Source: Limnephilus marmoratus
Taxonomy: Eukaryota > Arthropoda > Insecta > Trichoptera > Limnephilidae
DNA length: 64,000 nucleotides
Direction of reading: 5' to 3'
Assembly: GCA_917880885.1 (NCBI GenBank)
Contig: OU862909.1
Coordinates: 34,718,405-34,782,404 of the forward strand
The first letter of the stretch is position 1. Each line of letters begins with the position of its first letter. The notes under the pieces were generated by a model, which made no database searches, had not been told where the DNA came from, and saw nothing but the letters and a program-made list of their open reading frames with translations. A program made the translations under genes and the position numbers. Positions 44,017 through 56,426 of the stretch are shown piece by piece.

Positions 44017-44024
44017 TATAAAAG
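44017..44024 (+). promoter_or_regulatory. TATA box of transglutaminase gene
   Basis: TATAAAAG lies about 30 bp upstream of a plausible initiator around 44045-44050 (ATCATTACCAGT). A spliced 5' exon would run from there to 44153, where AAG|GTAAGT is a strong donor. The matching acceptor (TTCTTTAG) is at about 44993, eight bases before the coding ATG. Confidence 0.7.
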
Positions 44025-44412
44025 CCCTCGGCTCCGGGAAATCATTACCAGTTTGCTATCGCAGCAATCCGGAGTCATTCCTTCCTCTTGTAATTCTCTG
44101 TCTTTCGAAAAGCTAACAGTTTCTCCGAGTTTTCGGTGACCTCTCTTGTAAAGGTAAGTTTAAAGTTTTATTGCACTTTGACAATACTTCTAAATATTTA
44201 CAGAATAAAAAAATTAGAATAAACTTACTTAATAAATCTTACGCAAAATACTAAAACTATACAGTATATTCTATGTTGTGTAAAAGCTGAAACTGAGTTC
44301 ATGTTAAAAAAATATTCAAACTCAATATTTGTAGGTACCTATACGAGTTATATGAATTTTCTATTAAATTAAATAATATTTCACAAGTTAAAACTAATTA
44401 AATTTTCATTTA

Positions 44413-44805
44413 GGGTGGCGGGTTTAGGTACCGCTACCCTGGGGATTATTAATTGGATAACCAACACCTCTGTCATAAATCACATTTGATGACTTGGCAG
44501 GGGTTCCAGGGATCATGGGGTGAGATTTGTCTATGTTTTGGTGGCAGATGAAACTGCCAACCAGCCGTGTGGCCGGCCCTTTGCACTCTCCAGCCGAACT
44601 CTCTCTACACCATCGCCTTGTACCGCAGATGGGAGGGATCGATTCATAGGTCACTCCTGGGCAGACTCACCCCTAGGTTCCTACCCACCTCTCATACCTT
44701 TTTCCTTCCCAGAATTTCCACTCATTCCTCCCCTTGAAAAACCCCTCGCACAGCATCCTAAAAGATGACGTAGGCCATAGGTGCGGAGTTAATGTTAAAA
44801 TAATA
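44413..44805 (+). repeat. REP-A copy 4 in transglutaminase 5' UTR intron
   Basis: It begins TAGGGTGGCGGGTTTAGGTACCG and ends near GTGCGGAGTTAATGTTAAAAT. It is more diverged than the other copies, with internal deletions. It lies in the intron between the non-coding and first coding exons. Confidence 0.8.
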
Positions 44806-45000
44806 TATTGGAAATTAAAGCTGACAATCTCTCCCAAAAGGCACCGGCGAATGATGACCTTACATGCCATTACTTTTTTGTATGAGTAGTTTTAATAATA
44901 AATGATTACGAACATTATTACATAAAATTGCTAATATAATCTTTTGCCCTTTAATTAATGCAAACTTTCTCATAATTCGTATCAATTCTTTAGATTCAAA

Positions 45001-48000
45001 ATGACTCAACCTTCATCGAGGATGGACAGGATGTCGTCAAGCATGACCTCGAGCATGACCGGCATGAGCGGCCTCGGCGGCATCTCCAGCATGTCCGGCA
45101 TGGGCTGTCTGCGCGGCGACATGCAGAACCTCAACATCGGGGGTATGGCCTCCAACTACACCCCAGGCATGTCGGGTTCCTACAACGTGTCCAGCTTCCA
45201 ACAGCGCCCCGGCCTCAGCAGGAGGCCCCCGAACCAGAGGCCCGGCCCCACTGCTCAGCCCCGCCCAGGCCGCTCTCGCTCCGCTGGAGCCAACCACCGC
45301 ATGAACTTCTCCACGCGCAACAGCCCTAACACCCAGTTCTCCCATAACATGATCTCACGCATGGCTGATCAGAACGAGCGTCGTCGCCGCCAGGAGAACT
45401 TCGAGACCCAGCCGCAGAGCTATTACTCCCAGCAGCCCCTGAAGGTGGAACTTACCGAGTTCTACGCCAGGGACAACTCCAAGGACCATCACACCGATCA
45501 GTATGAATTGGTCAATGATACCGTTTTACCAACCCCGGTCCTGCGTAGGGGACAGAACTTCTTCTTCGCTGTTCGCTTCGATCGGACATGGGACAAGCAG
45601 CAAGACATTATCAGAATCGTATTCGGTTTTGGTAAGATAATAGATTTAAAAATATTATAATACGTCTATTTTTACGTTGTTTAAAAATTACTGATGAAAA
45701 TAACTTATTCTTATAGGACCCAAACCATCCGTCACCAAGGGAACCCGAGTCGTATTGCCTGTCAACTGGTCTAGTCAATACGGAAACTTGCAGCACAGCC
45801 GTGATATGCCTGGAGTTCAAGGCATGTCTGGAATTACTGGGAATCTTGGAATGTCTGGAATTTCTAGTATGTCTGGAATTCAGAGTACCAGTGTTCCTGG
45901 ATATGGAATTCGCCGTGGATCATTCTCCAACGAACCCATTCCTCAGCATAGTCCCCTTAGTCCGCACGGTCCTATGGACAGAATTGAACGACTGGGTAGC
46001 GGACAGCACAGCAGACCCGGCTATGGATCCCGTCACGGATCCATGCAGAACTTATCTGCTCTTGCTCACGAGATGGATCGTTGGGAGATTAGCATTCAAC
46101 GCCAAGATGCCAATACGGTTACATTCCAAGTGCACATCCCGGCCTCTGCGCAGGTTGGACAATGGCACTGCTGGGTGCAGACCAACAGACAGGGCCAGCG
46201 AGACAATCGTTACGACTACAAGTGCGAAGAAGACATCTACGTGCTGTTCAACCCCTGGTGCCGCGAGGACCCCGTCTACATGGACAACGAGACGCTGCGT
46301 AAGGAGTACATCATGAATGATACCGGAAAGGTGTGGAGCGGATCATACAGGCAGCCCAAGGGACGCCGCTGGATTTATGGACAGTATGATGATGTCATTC
46401 TCCCTGCTATCATGTACTTGCTGGAACGTAGTGGAATTTCTCATCCCGATAGAGGCAACCCCATACAGATGGTTCGCGCAATTTCGGCTATGGTATGTAA
46501 TTTTATAAATATGTTTTATGTAAATATGAACATCTAGTTTCTATAATAATTGATTTGTACTCGTACATCACTTCTGTGAACAGGTAAACGCCAACGACGA
46601 CGAAGGCCTGATGGTTGGACGCTGGGACAACGAGTACAAGGAGGGAGTAGCTCCTCATGCCTGGACCGGCAGTGTGGCCATTATGGAGCGTTACCTCAGC
46701 GACGGTGGTCGCCCGGTTGAATACGGACAGTGTTGGGTGTTTTCCGCGTTAGTCGTCACCATCTGCAGAGCTCTGGGTATAAAAAATAAGAACAAAGTTA
46801 ATTAAGTATTCTCTAAATATTCTACGATATCATTGTTCTCATACAAATTTTCTTATGCGCAGGTATCCCTTGCCGATCCGTGACAAACTACGTGTCCGCT
46901 CATGATACTAACCGTACATTGACTGTGGACAAGTTCTTCGACAAGGAGGGTAACGAGATCCCCAACGGACCCGATGAGGACTGCTTCGACTCTTGCTGGA
47001 ACTTCCACGTATGGAATGATGTTTGGATGACCAGACCTGACCTTCCTCAAGGTTTGAATCATATCACTGTACTTTCCAATTTTTGTTGCATGACTTCTTT
47101 CTCACTGACCAACTGATTCAATTGTTACTTTTTACTTCTAGTATTATAGTTCTGCATTTTTATTAATATTTATTGCTTAATCAGGATATGGCGGATGGCA
47201 GATCATAGACGCCACTCCCCAAGAAGAGTCCGAGAGCGTGTACCGCTGTGGTCCAGCCAGTTTAGAGGCTGTGCGTCGCGGTGAAGTAGGCTTCCAATAC
47301 GATACACCCTTCGTGTACTCCGAGGTCAATGCTGACATGTGCCACTTCCAGGAAGACGAGAACTCCGAATGGGGCTTCTCCAGGATGGCCACAAACCAAT
47401 ACTCGTGAGTAACCCATCAAAATATAACGATATATGCGTCATTTTTTGTAAATGTTAATTTCGTCTAAAATAAAGTTTAACGTTAATTTGGCAGGGTTGG
47501 TCGCAAGCTGGTGACCAAGAATCCCAATAGGGATGATGATGAGGGAGACAGCGACATGTTGGAAGTGACTCACGAGTACAAGACACCAGACAGCAACGCC
47601 ACGGAGAGGCTCTCCATCTTCAACGCTTGCCGCGGCTTCACTCGCGCCCAGCAGTATTACGAATTCCCCAACAGGGAGACAGAAGATGTTTTCTTCGATC
47701 TGGTTGACATTGACATCATTCCGTTCGGCCAGCCCTTCGATGTAGTCGTCAACATTCACGTGAGTGTTTTCCTTTTTGTTATTAGGTACTTCACTCAAAG
47801 ACTTCAAGTGTACGGTTGAGTAGTGTAGTAAATAGGTACTGATTGTTTATGTTTCTCCAGAACAAATCTCACGAGGAGCGTACCATCAGCGCTGTATTGA
47901 CAGCCAACTCCAGCTACTACACTGGAGCCATCGCCTCTCGTCTGAAGCGTGTCCAAGGTGACTTCGTCATCAGAGCCGGTCAGCGTGAGGTCCTGAAGGT

Positions 48001-48655
48001 TCACGTGACTCCTCAGGACTACATGGACAAGCTTGTGGATCACTCTCACATCAAGATTTATGCCATGGCGTTCGTCAAGCAGACTCGTCAGACTTGGTCC
48101 GAGGAAGACGACTTCCCTCTGCACAAACCTAGGATGCAAGTGCAGGTACGAACATAAAACAAATATTTATATTATAATGCTTTCATAAATTATGGTGACG
48201 ACTTTACATTTGAACACTACTCTCTCAACACAGGTACGCGGCCAGCCTTGCGTGAACCAAGAATGCCATGTCACATTCAGTTTCCAGAACCCGTTGACCA
48301 CAGCTCTTACAGATTGCTTCTTTACATTTGAAGGACCCGGTCTTCAGAGGCCAAGACAGGTAAGCCAAGCCATATATAATATCTGAAATCTTTGTCTTGT
48401 CGTATGTCATTCAACAAGCCTTCATCATTATTTCGTCCTACACTTACACTACATAATATTTTGCAAATGAATTTACGATATTTACTTGTTTTTGTTTCGC
48501 AGATCCGTTATAGAGACGTGAAGCCAGGAGAATTTGTCACCTACAGCGACAAGTTCCTACCCAGACGCAATGGAGAGCGCAAGATCGTGGCATCATTCTC
48601 CTCTCGCCAGTTGGATGAGATCAACGGATCCACCACTGTCAACGTGCGCGGTTAG
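45001..48655 (+). CDS. Tg: Transglutaminase (annulin type), 9 coding exons
   Basis: Coding exons: 45001-45631, 45717-46492, 46584-46776, 46863-47051, 47185-47404, 47495-47759, 47861-48145, 48234-48359, 48503-48655, all GT-AG, total 945 aa plus TAG. The enzyme forms calcium-dependent gamma-glutamyl-lysine crosslinks. In insects this family serves clot formation, cuticle and wound sealing. Seen: a Met/Gly/Ser-rich head (about 1-60), an Arg/Pro/Gly-rich stretch, an N-terminal beta-sandwich (from [13 protein letters not shown]), then the papain-like core with Cys519 in YGQCWVF, His582 in [10 protein letters not shown] and Asp605 in [11 protein letters not shown], and two C-terminal barrel domains ending TVNVRG. 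Spacing of the triad fits the family (His to Asp 23, as in human TG2). No signal peptide is seen, as in other transglutaminases secreted unconventionally. Length exceeds the usual 690-780 aa because of the head and an ~85-aa MSG-rich insertion in the beta-sandwich. Confidence 0.95.
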
Positions 48656-49710
48656 AATCTGTCCACGAATATCTTAGACCTTTCAAGACGACCCAAGCAT
48701 TCTCAATGTGATACGACAATGGTTTTAATTTCACAGCACTAAAAACTTACGATGATCTCTGGAAAAATAGATCAATAAATACGATCGTCTTTACGAAGAA
48801 CAGTTTTGTTTAGTTAGATAGATCGAATAACTTTGTAAATATTAACATCGTATTAGAAGTGTTTGATATTCAGATTCACAAGATTCCAAAGTATAAGTAT
48901 TAGAAGAATCAGGATCTTTATATCCACTTTGAATACACAGGACCAGCTGCCATTTTAATATAGTAGATTAGGTATACACATGTGTCTATAATGTTATAAT
49001 ATATTGATTTAATATTCAGTAATTTTGAATGGAATTTATCATCAAAGTGTGATTAACCTAGTATGAAAATGATATTTTTATTCCTAAGTGACGACCAAGC
49101 AATGATTCCGGAACCTTCGATTGATTAAGTGTTATTTTTATTGTCTTTTTGATTTATTTTATTTTTAATGCATGTTACGAAAATCGCACTGAAAAGTTCA
49201 AAACTTAAAAACGCACACTTTGCAACTACCATAAAAACACAATCACTTCATACGCAAGCAACCAAAGGATACATTTTAAAACATTATTTTAATAATTATT
49301 ATGTACTTATTTTTAACTCTTTGGTACCTATTATATTATTTTATTTAATATGTTTTAATTATAATCTGATTTTAAGCCCAATGAATAATATGTGCCATAT
49401 TAATTGCCTAATATATATATACTTTATACATATATCTATATATTATATTTTTTTATGTTATTGCTTTTTGTATTTCAAATATTGTTGTTATAATTTGTTT
49501 ACCGTGTAAAATGGAGGTTATTCCAACTATATATATATATATATAACTTTCATGTATGTATTTTTGTAATATTATGTATGTTTACTTATTTTACTTTGTT
49601 TATATTATTATGTTGTTATTATGTTACGATTATTGCACTTGATTATGTGTTTGTGTTATTTTTAGGATCCTGAAAACAATTAATAAATACATTTCTTTTC
49701 TGCAACCATA
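48656..49710 (+). other. Transglutaminase 3' UTR
   Basis: AT-rich trailer of about 1 kb. A polyadenylation signal AATAAA lies at 49682-49687 (TTAATAAATACATTTC), and another candidate is near 48775. The 49168-49509 open frame is in this UTR and is not gene-like. Confidence 0.65.
49682..49687 (+). terminator. Poly(A) signal of transglutaminase
   Basis: AATAAA followed within about 30 bp by a GT-rich stretch (GCACTGTTTTATTC). An earlier AATAAA at about 48775 could give a shorter transcript. Confidence 0.6.
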
Positions 49711-50919
49711 AAGCACTGTTTTATTCAGAATAATCAATATTTTTATTTACCAAAGAAAGTCAGAAGTATCTACACATTCACTTGAATTTCCAATTAATAT
49801 CCAAAAATATTTACCTACCTACTTCTAGTAGGTACCTACCCACTTTCCACTTTCAACAGTTGAACGCAAACACAGTGTTTATGTTTTTCTACATACACAT
49901 AACATGCAATGTATGATGTATGTCCTGTCCAGGGTTCATGCTCATAGCTGAAATCCAATAAAATATATAGGTATGTAAGATTCGAGGCTTTTGTTTATTT
50001 TTTATTTATTTTAAACGTACATTCATAGTAATTATAACCAATAATAAACATACAATAAAATCACACAGTCAAATAATCATACTTGTGAATTGTCGGGAAC
50101 ATAATACTCAATTTTTTGTAATCATTCAGGAATTTTTGATTTCAAGTATGACAAAGTCATCAAATGTTTGACTGATGAAAGGCCCCCGTTAATTGCTGAT
50201 TCGAAGTCCGTTTCAGCTTCCGAAAAAAATGAGATCAGCAGAAGAGGACAACTTGTCAGCTCAATTTAATTTAATATAAAGCTGAAACGCACCTAGAATT
50301 GGCGTTTGGGGGCCCTTTCAAATGTTTAAAAAAATGGCGTTGAATGGCCATAGGATGACAATGTTACATTTGAATTTCTGCGAAACAAATGGGCTAAGAG
50401 CCGTTTTTTCAAGTTCTACTTTTGGATTTCTCATAATAATGATAGACTGAACACGTTTGAATGAAAATATCAACGATTTGTAACAATTAAAAAAAAAAAC
50501 AACAAATTTACTGGAACAATGCAAAGCTTGGGGTTGGAAGCTCGGGCTATACGGGATCAACTGACTTTGACTGGGTACAGTGGAACCACCTGCGAAAAGG
50601 CGAAGCTTAATGTGAAACCAGTATTTTAGATTATTCTTTACTACGAATTAGTTTATAGTATCAATACCAAAAATATGCTTTAGTTATCATATTGAAGCTT
50701 TTCCTATCATTTCCCTTGAGTAGAATTATAATAAAAATGTAAATTAAATAATTTAAAATATAAGCGTAAACTACCTTTTTCATTAGAAATTTGTCAATGC
50801 ATTAAAAATAATTAAAAAAAAACAGCTTTATGACTAATATTATCTGTGACAGTTTCCACTAAGAATAAACCACTTTTGCGCTAAAATCGAATAAGCGTTT
50901 TTTACGCCTAATACCTATA
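49711..50919. other. Gene-free AT-rich stretch
   Basis: No exon, RNA gene or bounded element seen. Short repeats such as CTACCTACTTCTAGTAGGTACCTACC are simple-sequence motifs. Confidence 0.4.
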
Positions 50920-51824
50920 GGAGGCGTCTACTAATATCTACAGGAATTCCAAAAACTGAAAAAATCGAACTAATATCTATTTTTTTATTTTATTTTTTTT
51001 TTTTTTTTTTTTTTTTATTTGAATTTTATTTTAGTAATTTGTACATTAAAGTTTACAAATTTCTAATTGATTATAATATTTCATATTGCAGTTTTTTTTT
51101 TTTTTAATTATAATATTTTAAATTCATAAAATTTTTTGAAATCACAAAATTTTTTGTTTTTGTTTTATGTAGCTCCTACAATCCATCTTGAACTTTTCAA
51201 TTGGTGAGGACTTAAGAGTTTCTGGTAGTGTGTTATACAACTTAATTCCTTTGTACAGCAGACTGTTTTGCGTATTCGTTTTGTCCTTTTTGTTTAATCT
51301 TATTTCCTTGCAAGTCCTTGTGTAATGTCTGTGAATGTCCTTATTGTATACGATTTTATTTGTGAAGTATTTTGGTAACATGTTGTTTAATATTTTGTGA
51401 ATAAATATCAACGTGTTCAAGGTATGAGAACCAAAGTGTTGACGAATATCTACAGCTCAAACTGCTGACTAATATCTATGAGAAGCAAAGTGTTGACGAA
51501 TATCTACAGCACTGGCAGGGGTTGGATTTGCAATTATGTATCGCATATTGGAATAACGTAATATTGCGTATGCAGTTTAAAAAACTTAATTTATGTAAGT
51601 ATGTATGTAAAAATCTATAATATTGGACTATTGGACACATTTAGCTGATTAGTCCAACCCACGCTCTGTAGATATTAGTCAACACTGGGACCGTCATAGA
51701 TATTCGTCCGACCTTAGCTCTGTAGATATTAGTCAATACTCTGAAGTTCGTAGATATTAGTTCTACATATGAGCTGTAGATATTCGTCCGACATACAGGC
51801 TGTAGATATTAGTATCTGGAGTCT
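50920..51824. mobile_element. TIR element with repeated TAGATATTAGTC motifs
   Basis: Starts GGAGGCGTCTACTAATATCT and ends AGATATTAGTATCTGGAGTCT, flanked by the exact 8-bp repeat tacctata (50912-50919 and 51825-51832). The motif GTAGATATTAGTC or its variant GTAGATATTCGTCC occurs about ten times, inverted between the two arms. A LINE tail is inserted in the left half (50985-51420). No transposase is seen. Confidence 0.75.
50985..51420 (-). pseudogene. 5'-truncated LINE, 3' end with poly(A)
   Basis: The minus strand encodes 92 codons of a Jockey/CR1-like ORF2 C-terminus (NSLLYKGIKLYNTLPETLKS, PIEKFKMDCRSYI), like the tail of the 61609-63504 LINE. The A-tail appears as T runs at 50985-51017. The remainder of ORF2 is missing. 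Confidence 0.8.
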
Positions 51825-51944
51825 TACCTATATTCATGGTGTTATAAGGCACACTAAGAATATACACATGTTTGACTTGTGACGATGGGAGTTACCAAAT
51901 ACCTCATATATATCATAAGGCAGTCCTTATTAACAACAATTTCG

Positions 51945-52385
51945 GAGGCGGGTATGGGTACCGCCGCCCCGGGAATTATTTATTGGAAAACCAACACCTC
52001 TGCCATAGGTCACTCCGAGTGATTTGCTACGTTTGGTGACTTAGCAGGAGTGCCCGGGTTCACGGGGTGAGGTTTTTCCTGGTCTTGGCGTCGGATGCGT
52101 CTGCCCACCAGCTACATGGCAAGCCGGATTGAGGAAGTCCCTTTGACTTCTTCAGCCGTTCTCTCGCGGAATATCGCCTAATACCGCGGTGGGAGGAATG
52201 GATTCATACATCCGTCACTCCTGGACACATTGATCTTCAGATTCCTACTCACCCCTCATACCCTTTTCCTTCCCAGAACTTCATCTCCTTCTTTTCCTCA
52301 AAAGATCCTCCACACATGATCCCCAAAGATAAAATAGGCCCTGAGGGGAATTATTTTCCTCAGGACCTCCTGTGTGGATCTAATG
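51945..52385 (+). repeat. REP-A copy 5 (most complete)
   Basis: It runs from CGGAGGCGGGTATGGGTACCG, a hairpin-forming head, through GGTCACTCCGAGTGATTTGC, CGGGTTCACGGGGTGAGG and CCCTTTTCCTTCCCAGAACT to CTGTGTGGATCTAATGTAAC. At about 440 bp it is the best reference copy. No open frame or tRNA-like A and B boxes are convincing. Confidence 0.85.
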
Positions 52386-52418
52386 TAACATGTACGTAAC
52401 ATACGTACACCTAAGGAC

Positions 52419-52713
52419 CAGTGGTGGTCCGTGAGTTTTTAATGAGCTAGAGTGCTAAGATTGAAAAATACGATTTTATTGATGTTGTTGTAGCTGAAAA
52501 CGATTTTTTTTTTCTAAATTTCAACTTTTTATATGAAGCTGTACTGAAATGTGGATGCGGCGCATCCCCAAACTGAAAGAATCCTGAAAATCTTCATACA
52601 ATATATTGAAATTAAAAAATATATATAAAATTCATTTTCGGCTACAACATCAATAACGTCGTATTTTTCAATCTTAGCACTCTAGCGCACTGAAAACTCA
52701 TGGACCGCCACTG
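52419..52713. mobile_element. 295-bp hAT MITE with ~55-bp TIRs
   Basis: CAGTGGTGGTCCGTGAGTTT at the left and AAACTCATGGACCGCCACTG at the right open long inverted arms that continue through GAGTGCTAAGATTGAAAAAT. The exact 8-bp repeat ctaaggac flanks it (52411-52418 and 52714-52721). Confidence 0.93.
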
Positions 52714-52721
52714 CTAAGGAC

Positions 52722-53952
52722 ACGCATGTATCAAGAATGACACCCAAAATGAAAAAAGGGATACGTAAAGGGCTATATATGTACATTGTATATACATGGT
52801 GAACTCATAATGCGTTACAATAAGTAAATCTGTGTACAATTTTCGACACCTACGTTGAAGTACATTTAACAATATTAACTCCAAGTATATTAAACTTACT
52901 TACTCTGGGAAGTTGCGTGACATAGAAATTGTAATAATATGACAAATTTGTATAAGGTTCAATGCAAAATGCACGTATAGGACATAAAATTACATGATCC
53001 ATATTTATTGTAAGTATTGCTAAAGACAATTCATTACTGATGACAGACGTGTCGACCTACGCTTTTTTGCAACGTGCAATAATAATTTGAATCGGTTTAA
53101 TATTAAATTACTATTCCAGTTTATAATGATTGCATCGCTCCAAGCTTATGCACTTCGAGTGCAGACTACATAGTTGAAAGGAATTCAGTAATTATACATG
53201 GCTAGAATGATTAGCTTCACGGTTAGTAAAACATCTCATATATTATTATTAAGATTAAACCTATGATTCACTTATGCAGAACTAATCTTATGTAGTTCAG
53301 TATAGGCATAGATGCACAATAATAATTTGAAACGCATTACAAATTCTGATGTAGGTTCATATAATGATGAAACCCGATCGCTGAGAAATTTGAACAATAG
53401 GTATTTTACAAAATTGTTGCAAACACTGTTGCTCTTACTCCACCGAATACTGAGTGAAAAGATAACTGCACCTCAGGCTTCTTGCGAGAGCCTTGAAGGA
53501 GTAACCACCTGTTACTTATACCAGGGCGGGTAAGTCCACCGCACCTCAGGCTGATAATACCTACCAAAATAAAGTCATCAAAATCGAGGTTTTGTATTCC
53601 CCTTTTTCTCATCCAAAACTGAGCCGATTTTTAAGATTTTTTTCTGTCTGTATCAAAAGAAAATAGCTACTCTACGTCTGTTCGTTTTGATTTGTTTTAA
53701 TACATTGTCTAGTTTGTATACTAAATGTCTGTTGATGGCGTTCAAACCATTTTAACGATTTTTGGAGGAAATTTTAACGATTTTTGGAGGGTCCTAACTC
53801 CTATAAGAAGTATCTTATAAAAAAAAGCTTTACCGACACGCTAGGTGTCGATATCTATATCATATTAAAAAACATTTGCAGTAGTGTCAAAATCCAGAGA
53901 GAAAAATAGGGAATACAAAGATACCCGGCAGCGTTTTCAGCAACCCAATCAG
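52722..53952. other. Gene-free stretch
   Basis: Nothing assignable. The segment 53590-53930 (CTGAGCCGATTTTTAAGATT, TACCCGGCAGCG) looks like a decayed interspersed repeat but has no clear ends. Confidence 0.4.
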
Positions 53953-54437
53953 CCATACTTATGAACCATGTTCCTCTTCAACGAGTAGAAAAAATCAGAG
54001 ACCTTGGAGTATTACTTGACTCTAAATTACTATTTAAAGATCATATTGAACACATCTTAGAAAAAAGCCTACAAACAGCTGGACTTCATTCTTCGCGTCA
54101 CAAAACCATTCAATAAACATTTTTTCACTTGAACTACTATATATGGCGTATGTAAGATCTCATCTCGAATTTGCATCAGTCATTTGGAATCCTCAATACC
54201 AAACTCATATAAACCGAATTAAAAACATTCAAACAAAATTTTTCAAACACCTGTCGTATCGTTTTGACAATCATCAGTGTAACCCTATCGCTCTTCACAA
54301 ACGGAGGAAAATTTTTGACGTACTGTTTCTGTACAAAATTGTGCACTGCGTCATTGACTCCCCAACCTTGTTAGAAAGGATTGCATTTCTGATATTGACA
54401 TTTTCTAATGTACCTTTAAATCGTTTAAAATCAAACT
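53953..54437 (+). pseudogene. LINE reverse transcriptase C-terminal fragment
   Basis: With one frameshift near 54090, the translation reads VEKIRDLGVLLDSKLLFKDH, then LLYMAYVRSHLEFASVIWNP and ALHKRRKIFDVLFLYKIVHC. This is the thumb and C-terminal part of Jockey-clade-like reverse transcriptases. The catalytic YADD is not included. It is truncated on both sides and abuts an RTE fragment. Confidence 0.85.
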
Positions 54438-54446
54438 AACCTCACA

Positions 54447-55322
54447 ATGTACTTTAAAACTATTATTTCTTGTTTATTATTTTCTTACTCTGTGCAACTA
54501 TTGGCTTACGCTGATGATATCGACATAATCGCGAAAACTCCAGATGCTTTACGTAACGCCTTTATAAATCTTGAAAGCTCTGCCAAAAATATGGGTCTCG
54601 TAGTAAACCAGCAAAAGACCAAATACATGGCTGTAGGATGCACCCAACAAATCCCAACTCTCTCATGTGGAAACCAAAATTTCGAAACGGTACCAAGATT
54701 CACATACCTAGGCTCCCTGATAACAAACGACAATAATACCACAGATGAAATCCAGAAACGCATAGTGAACGCAAATCGCTGTTATTTCCGCCTACAAAAC
54801 CTATTAAAGTCCAGACTGCTGTCCAGAAACACGAAGATATTAGTGTACAAAACACTTATCAGACCAGTACTTACGTACGCAGCTGAGACTTGGGTACTAA
54901 TAAGAGGAATGAGCGAGCACTGGACGTTTTTGAAAGAAAAATTTTGAGGCGCATCTTCGAACCGGTTCTAGAAAATGGATTTTGGCGCATACGTTATAAG
55001 TTATAACAATGAGCTCTATACTTTGTTTAAGGAGCTAAACGTCGCAAAATTTATAAAACTGGGAAGACTTCGGTGGCTGGGTCATGTGGAGAGAATGACC
55101 GAGCATCAAGCACCAAAGTCCCTGCTGAACTCAAGACCAATAGGGCGAAGGAGCCTGGGAAGACCAATACTAAGATGGAGCGACAACGTCCTCAAAGACA
55201 TATCTATCTTGGAGCTTCTAAACTGGAGAGAGCTGGCACAAAACCGAGATGAGTGGAGGAAGACTCTTGAGGAGGCCAAGACCCACCAGGGGTTGTAGAG
55301 CCAATAGTGATGATGATGATGA
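54447..55322 (+). pseudogene. 5'-truncated RTE-type retrotransposon
   Basis: The frame contains the RT catalytic YADD (LLAYADDIDIIAKTPDALR), QKTKYMAVGCTQQIP and FTYLGSLITNDNNTTDEIQK. After a frameshift near 54925-54945 it ends KLGRLRWLGHVERMTEHQAP...EEAKTHQGL. This ending and the (GAT)n tail at about 55302-55322 are characteristic of RTE-clade elements. The endonuclease and the N-terminal half of RT are missing. Confidence 0.88.
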
Positions 55323-56426
55323 TTATTTTCTTTTTAGTAACTTTTTATTTAACACTGTGTACTATTATTTTAAACAATTACTTGAAACTATTATTTCTGT
55401 ACCGATTATATTATTATCTTCTTTTTAATATTTTTGTACAACGTGCTTACACCATGTACCTACTATAATTGTTTAATAACCACTTGATTCATAATCACAT
55501 AATCAGTAACCACAACAAAATATTATGGTATGGAACTTAACTGGTTTAAATTATAATCACTATTTAATGTAAAATTACTTTATACACATACTGTATGCTT
55601 CCTAAATAAACATAAAAACATAAATAAGTAATTTTTTTTTTAAATAATCTTTTTTCGGTAAGTATATTGTTTAAACCAGGTGCTACAGATTTTTTCGACC
55701 ACCAGACCAGAAGGAAAGGGGAAGGAATGAAGATGATTGTAAGTTGCAAGTGTTACTTTGATTACTTTATATTCATTGCATTGCTTACTAGAGAAATCGC
55801 AGAAAGCTTTGCCTTCTTATTTAATAAATCAATTTATTTTTAGATTGGTTCATTCTACTACTTGTGATTAAGGAAACACATTGTCATGTGCAAAAAATCC
55901 CCGATCTGCCGATCTGACGGAACTCCCCGGATGCTAAATTGGCGCGGAGCCCAAAAAACATTTCGCAATAGATGATGCCAGTGCGAACTTGTTTAAGAAA
56001 TCAAAACTAGAAGACAGAAAGTGTAAGTAATGGAATTAGTCATTAGCGGTATTTGATAATATTAAATTTTATAATGCGCTTTCAGATCAAAATATCTGAA
56101 TAATAGTGCGGTATTTATTTTTTTAACTTAATTTTTTATCGCTCCGGACATTCGGGAAGTAAAAAAAGTAGTCTGCCTGATTACTCTTCATTTATCTCAT
56201 GAAACACGCAATCAACAACAAAAAATCATTTAAGTACTCCATTGAAAGAACCATACATAAAATATTTATTTGCGTATTTTTTTTACTTCGTAGGTACTGT
56301 CATCATTACTCTATGGCTGAAGCCAAATTCAACGGTAGGTACCTGTACTGACCTCCCGAGTGATTCTCCATCTTGTGAGATCGAGATAGATCTTGGGCGA
56401 GATCTCTTGTCAGATTTGTGTGATTT
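55323..56426. other. Gene-free stretch
   Basis: No coding exon or bounded element recognised. GAGATCGAGATAGATCTTGG near 56378 echoes the palindromic GAGATCTCG motifs of the MITE at 14447-15208 but without visible termini. Confidence 0.4.

Noticed and set aside
45037..45345. 102-codon open frame antisense to transglutaminase exon 1
   Set aside because: GC-rich antisense shadow of a well-supported exon. Its Ala/Gly/His-rich composition is the complement of the Met-Gly-Ser repeats.
49168..49509. 113-codon frame after the transglutaminase stop
   Set aside because: AT-rich 3' UTR sequence (Tyr/Asn/Leu/Ile-rich) with no homology. It lies between the stop codon and the poly(A) signal.
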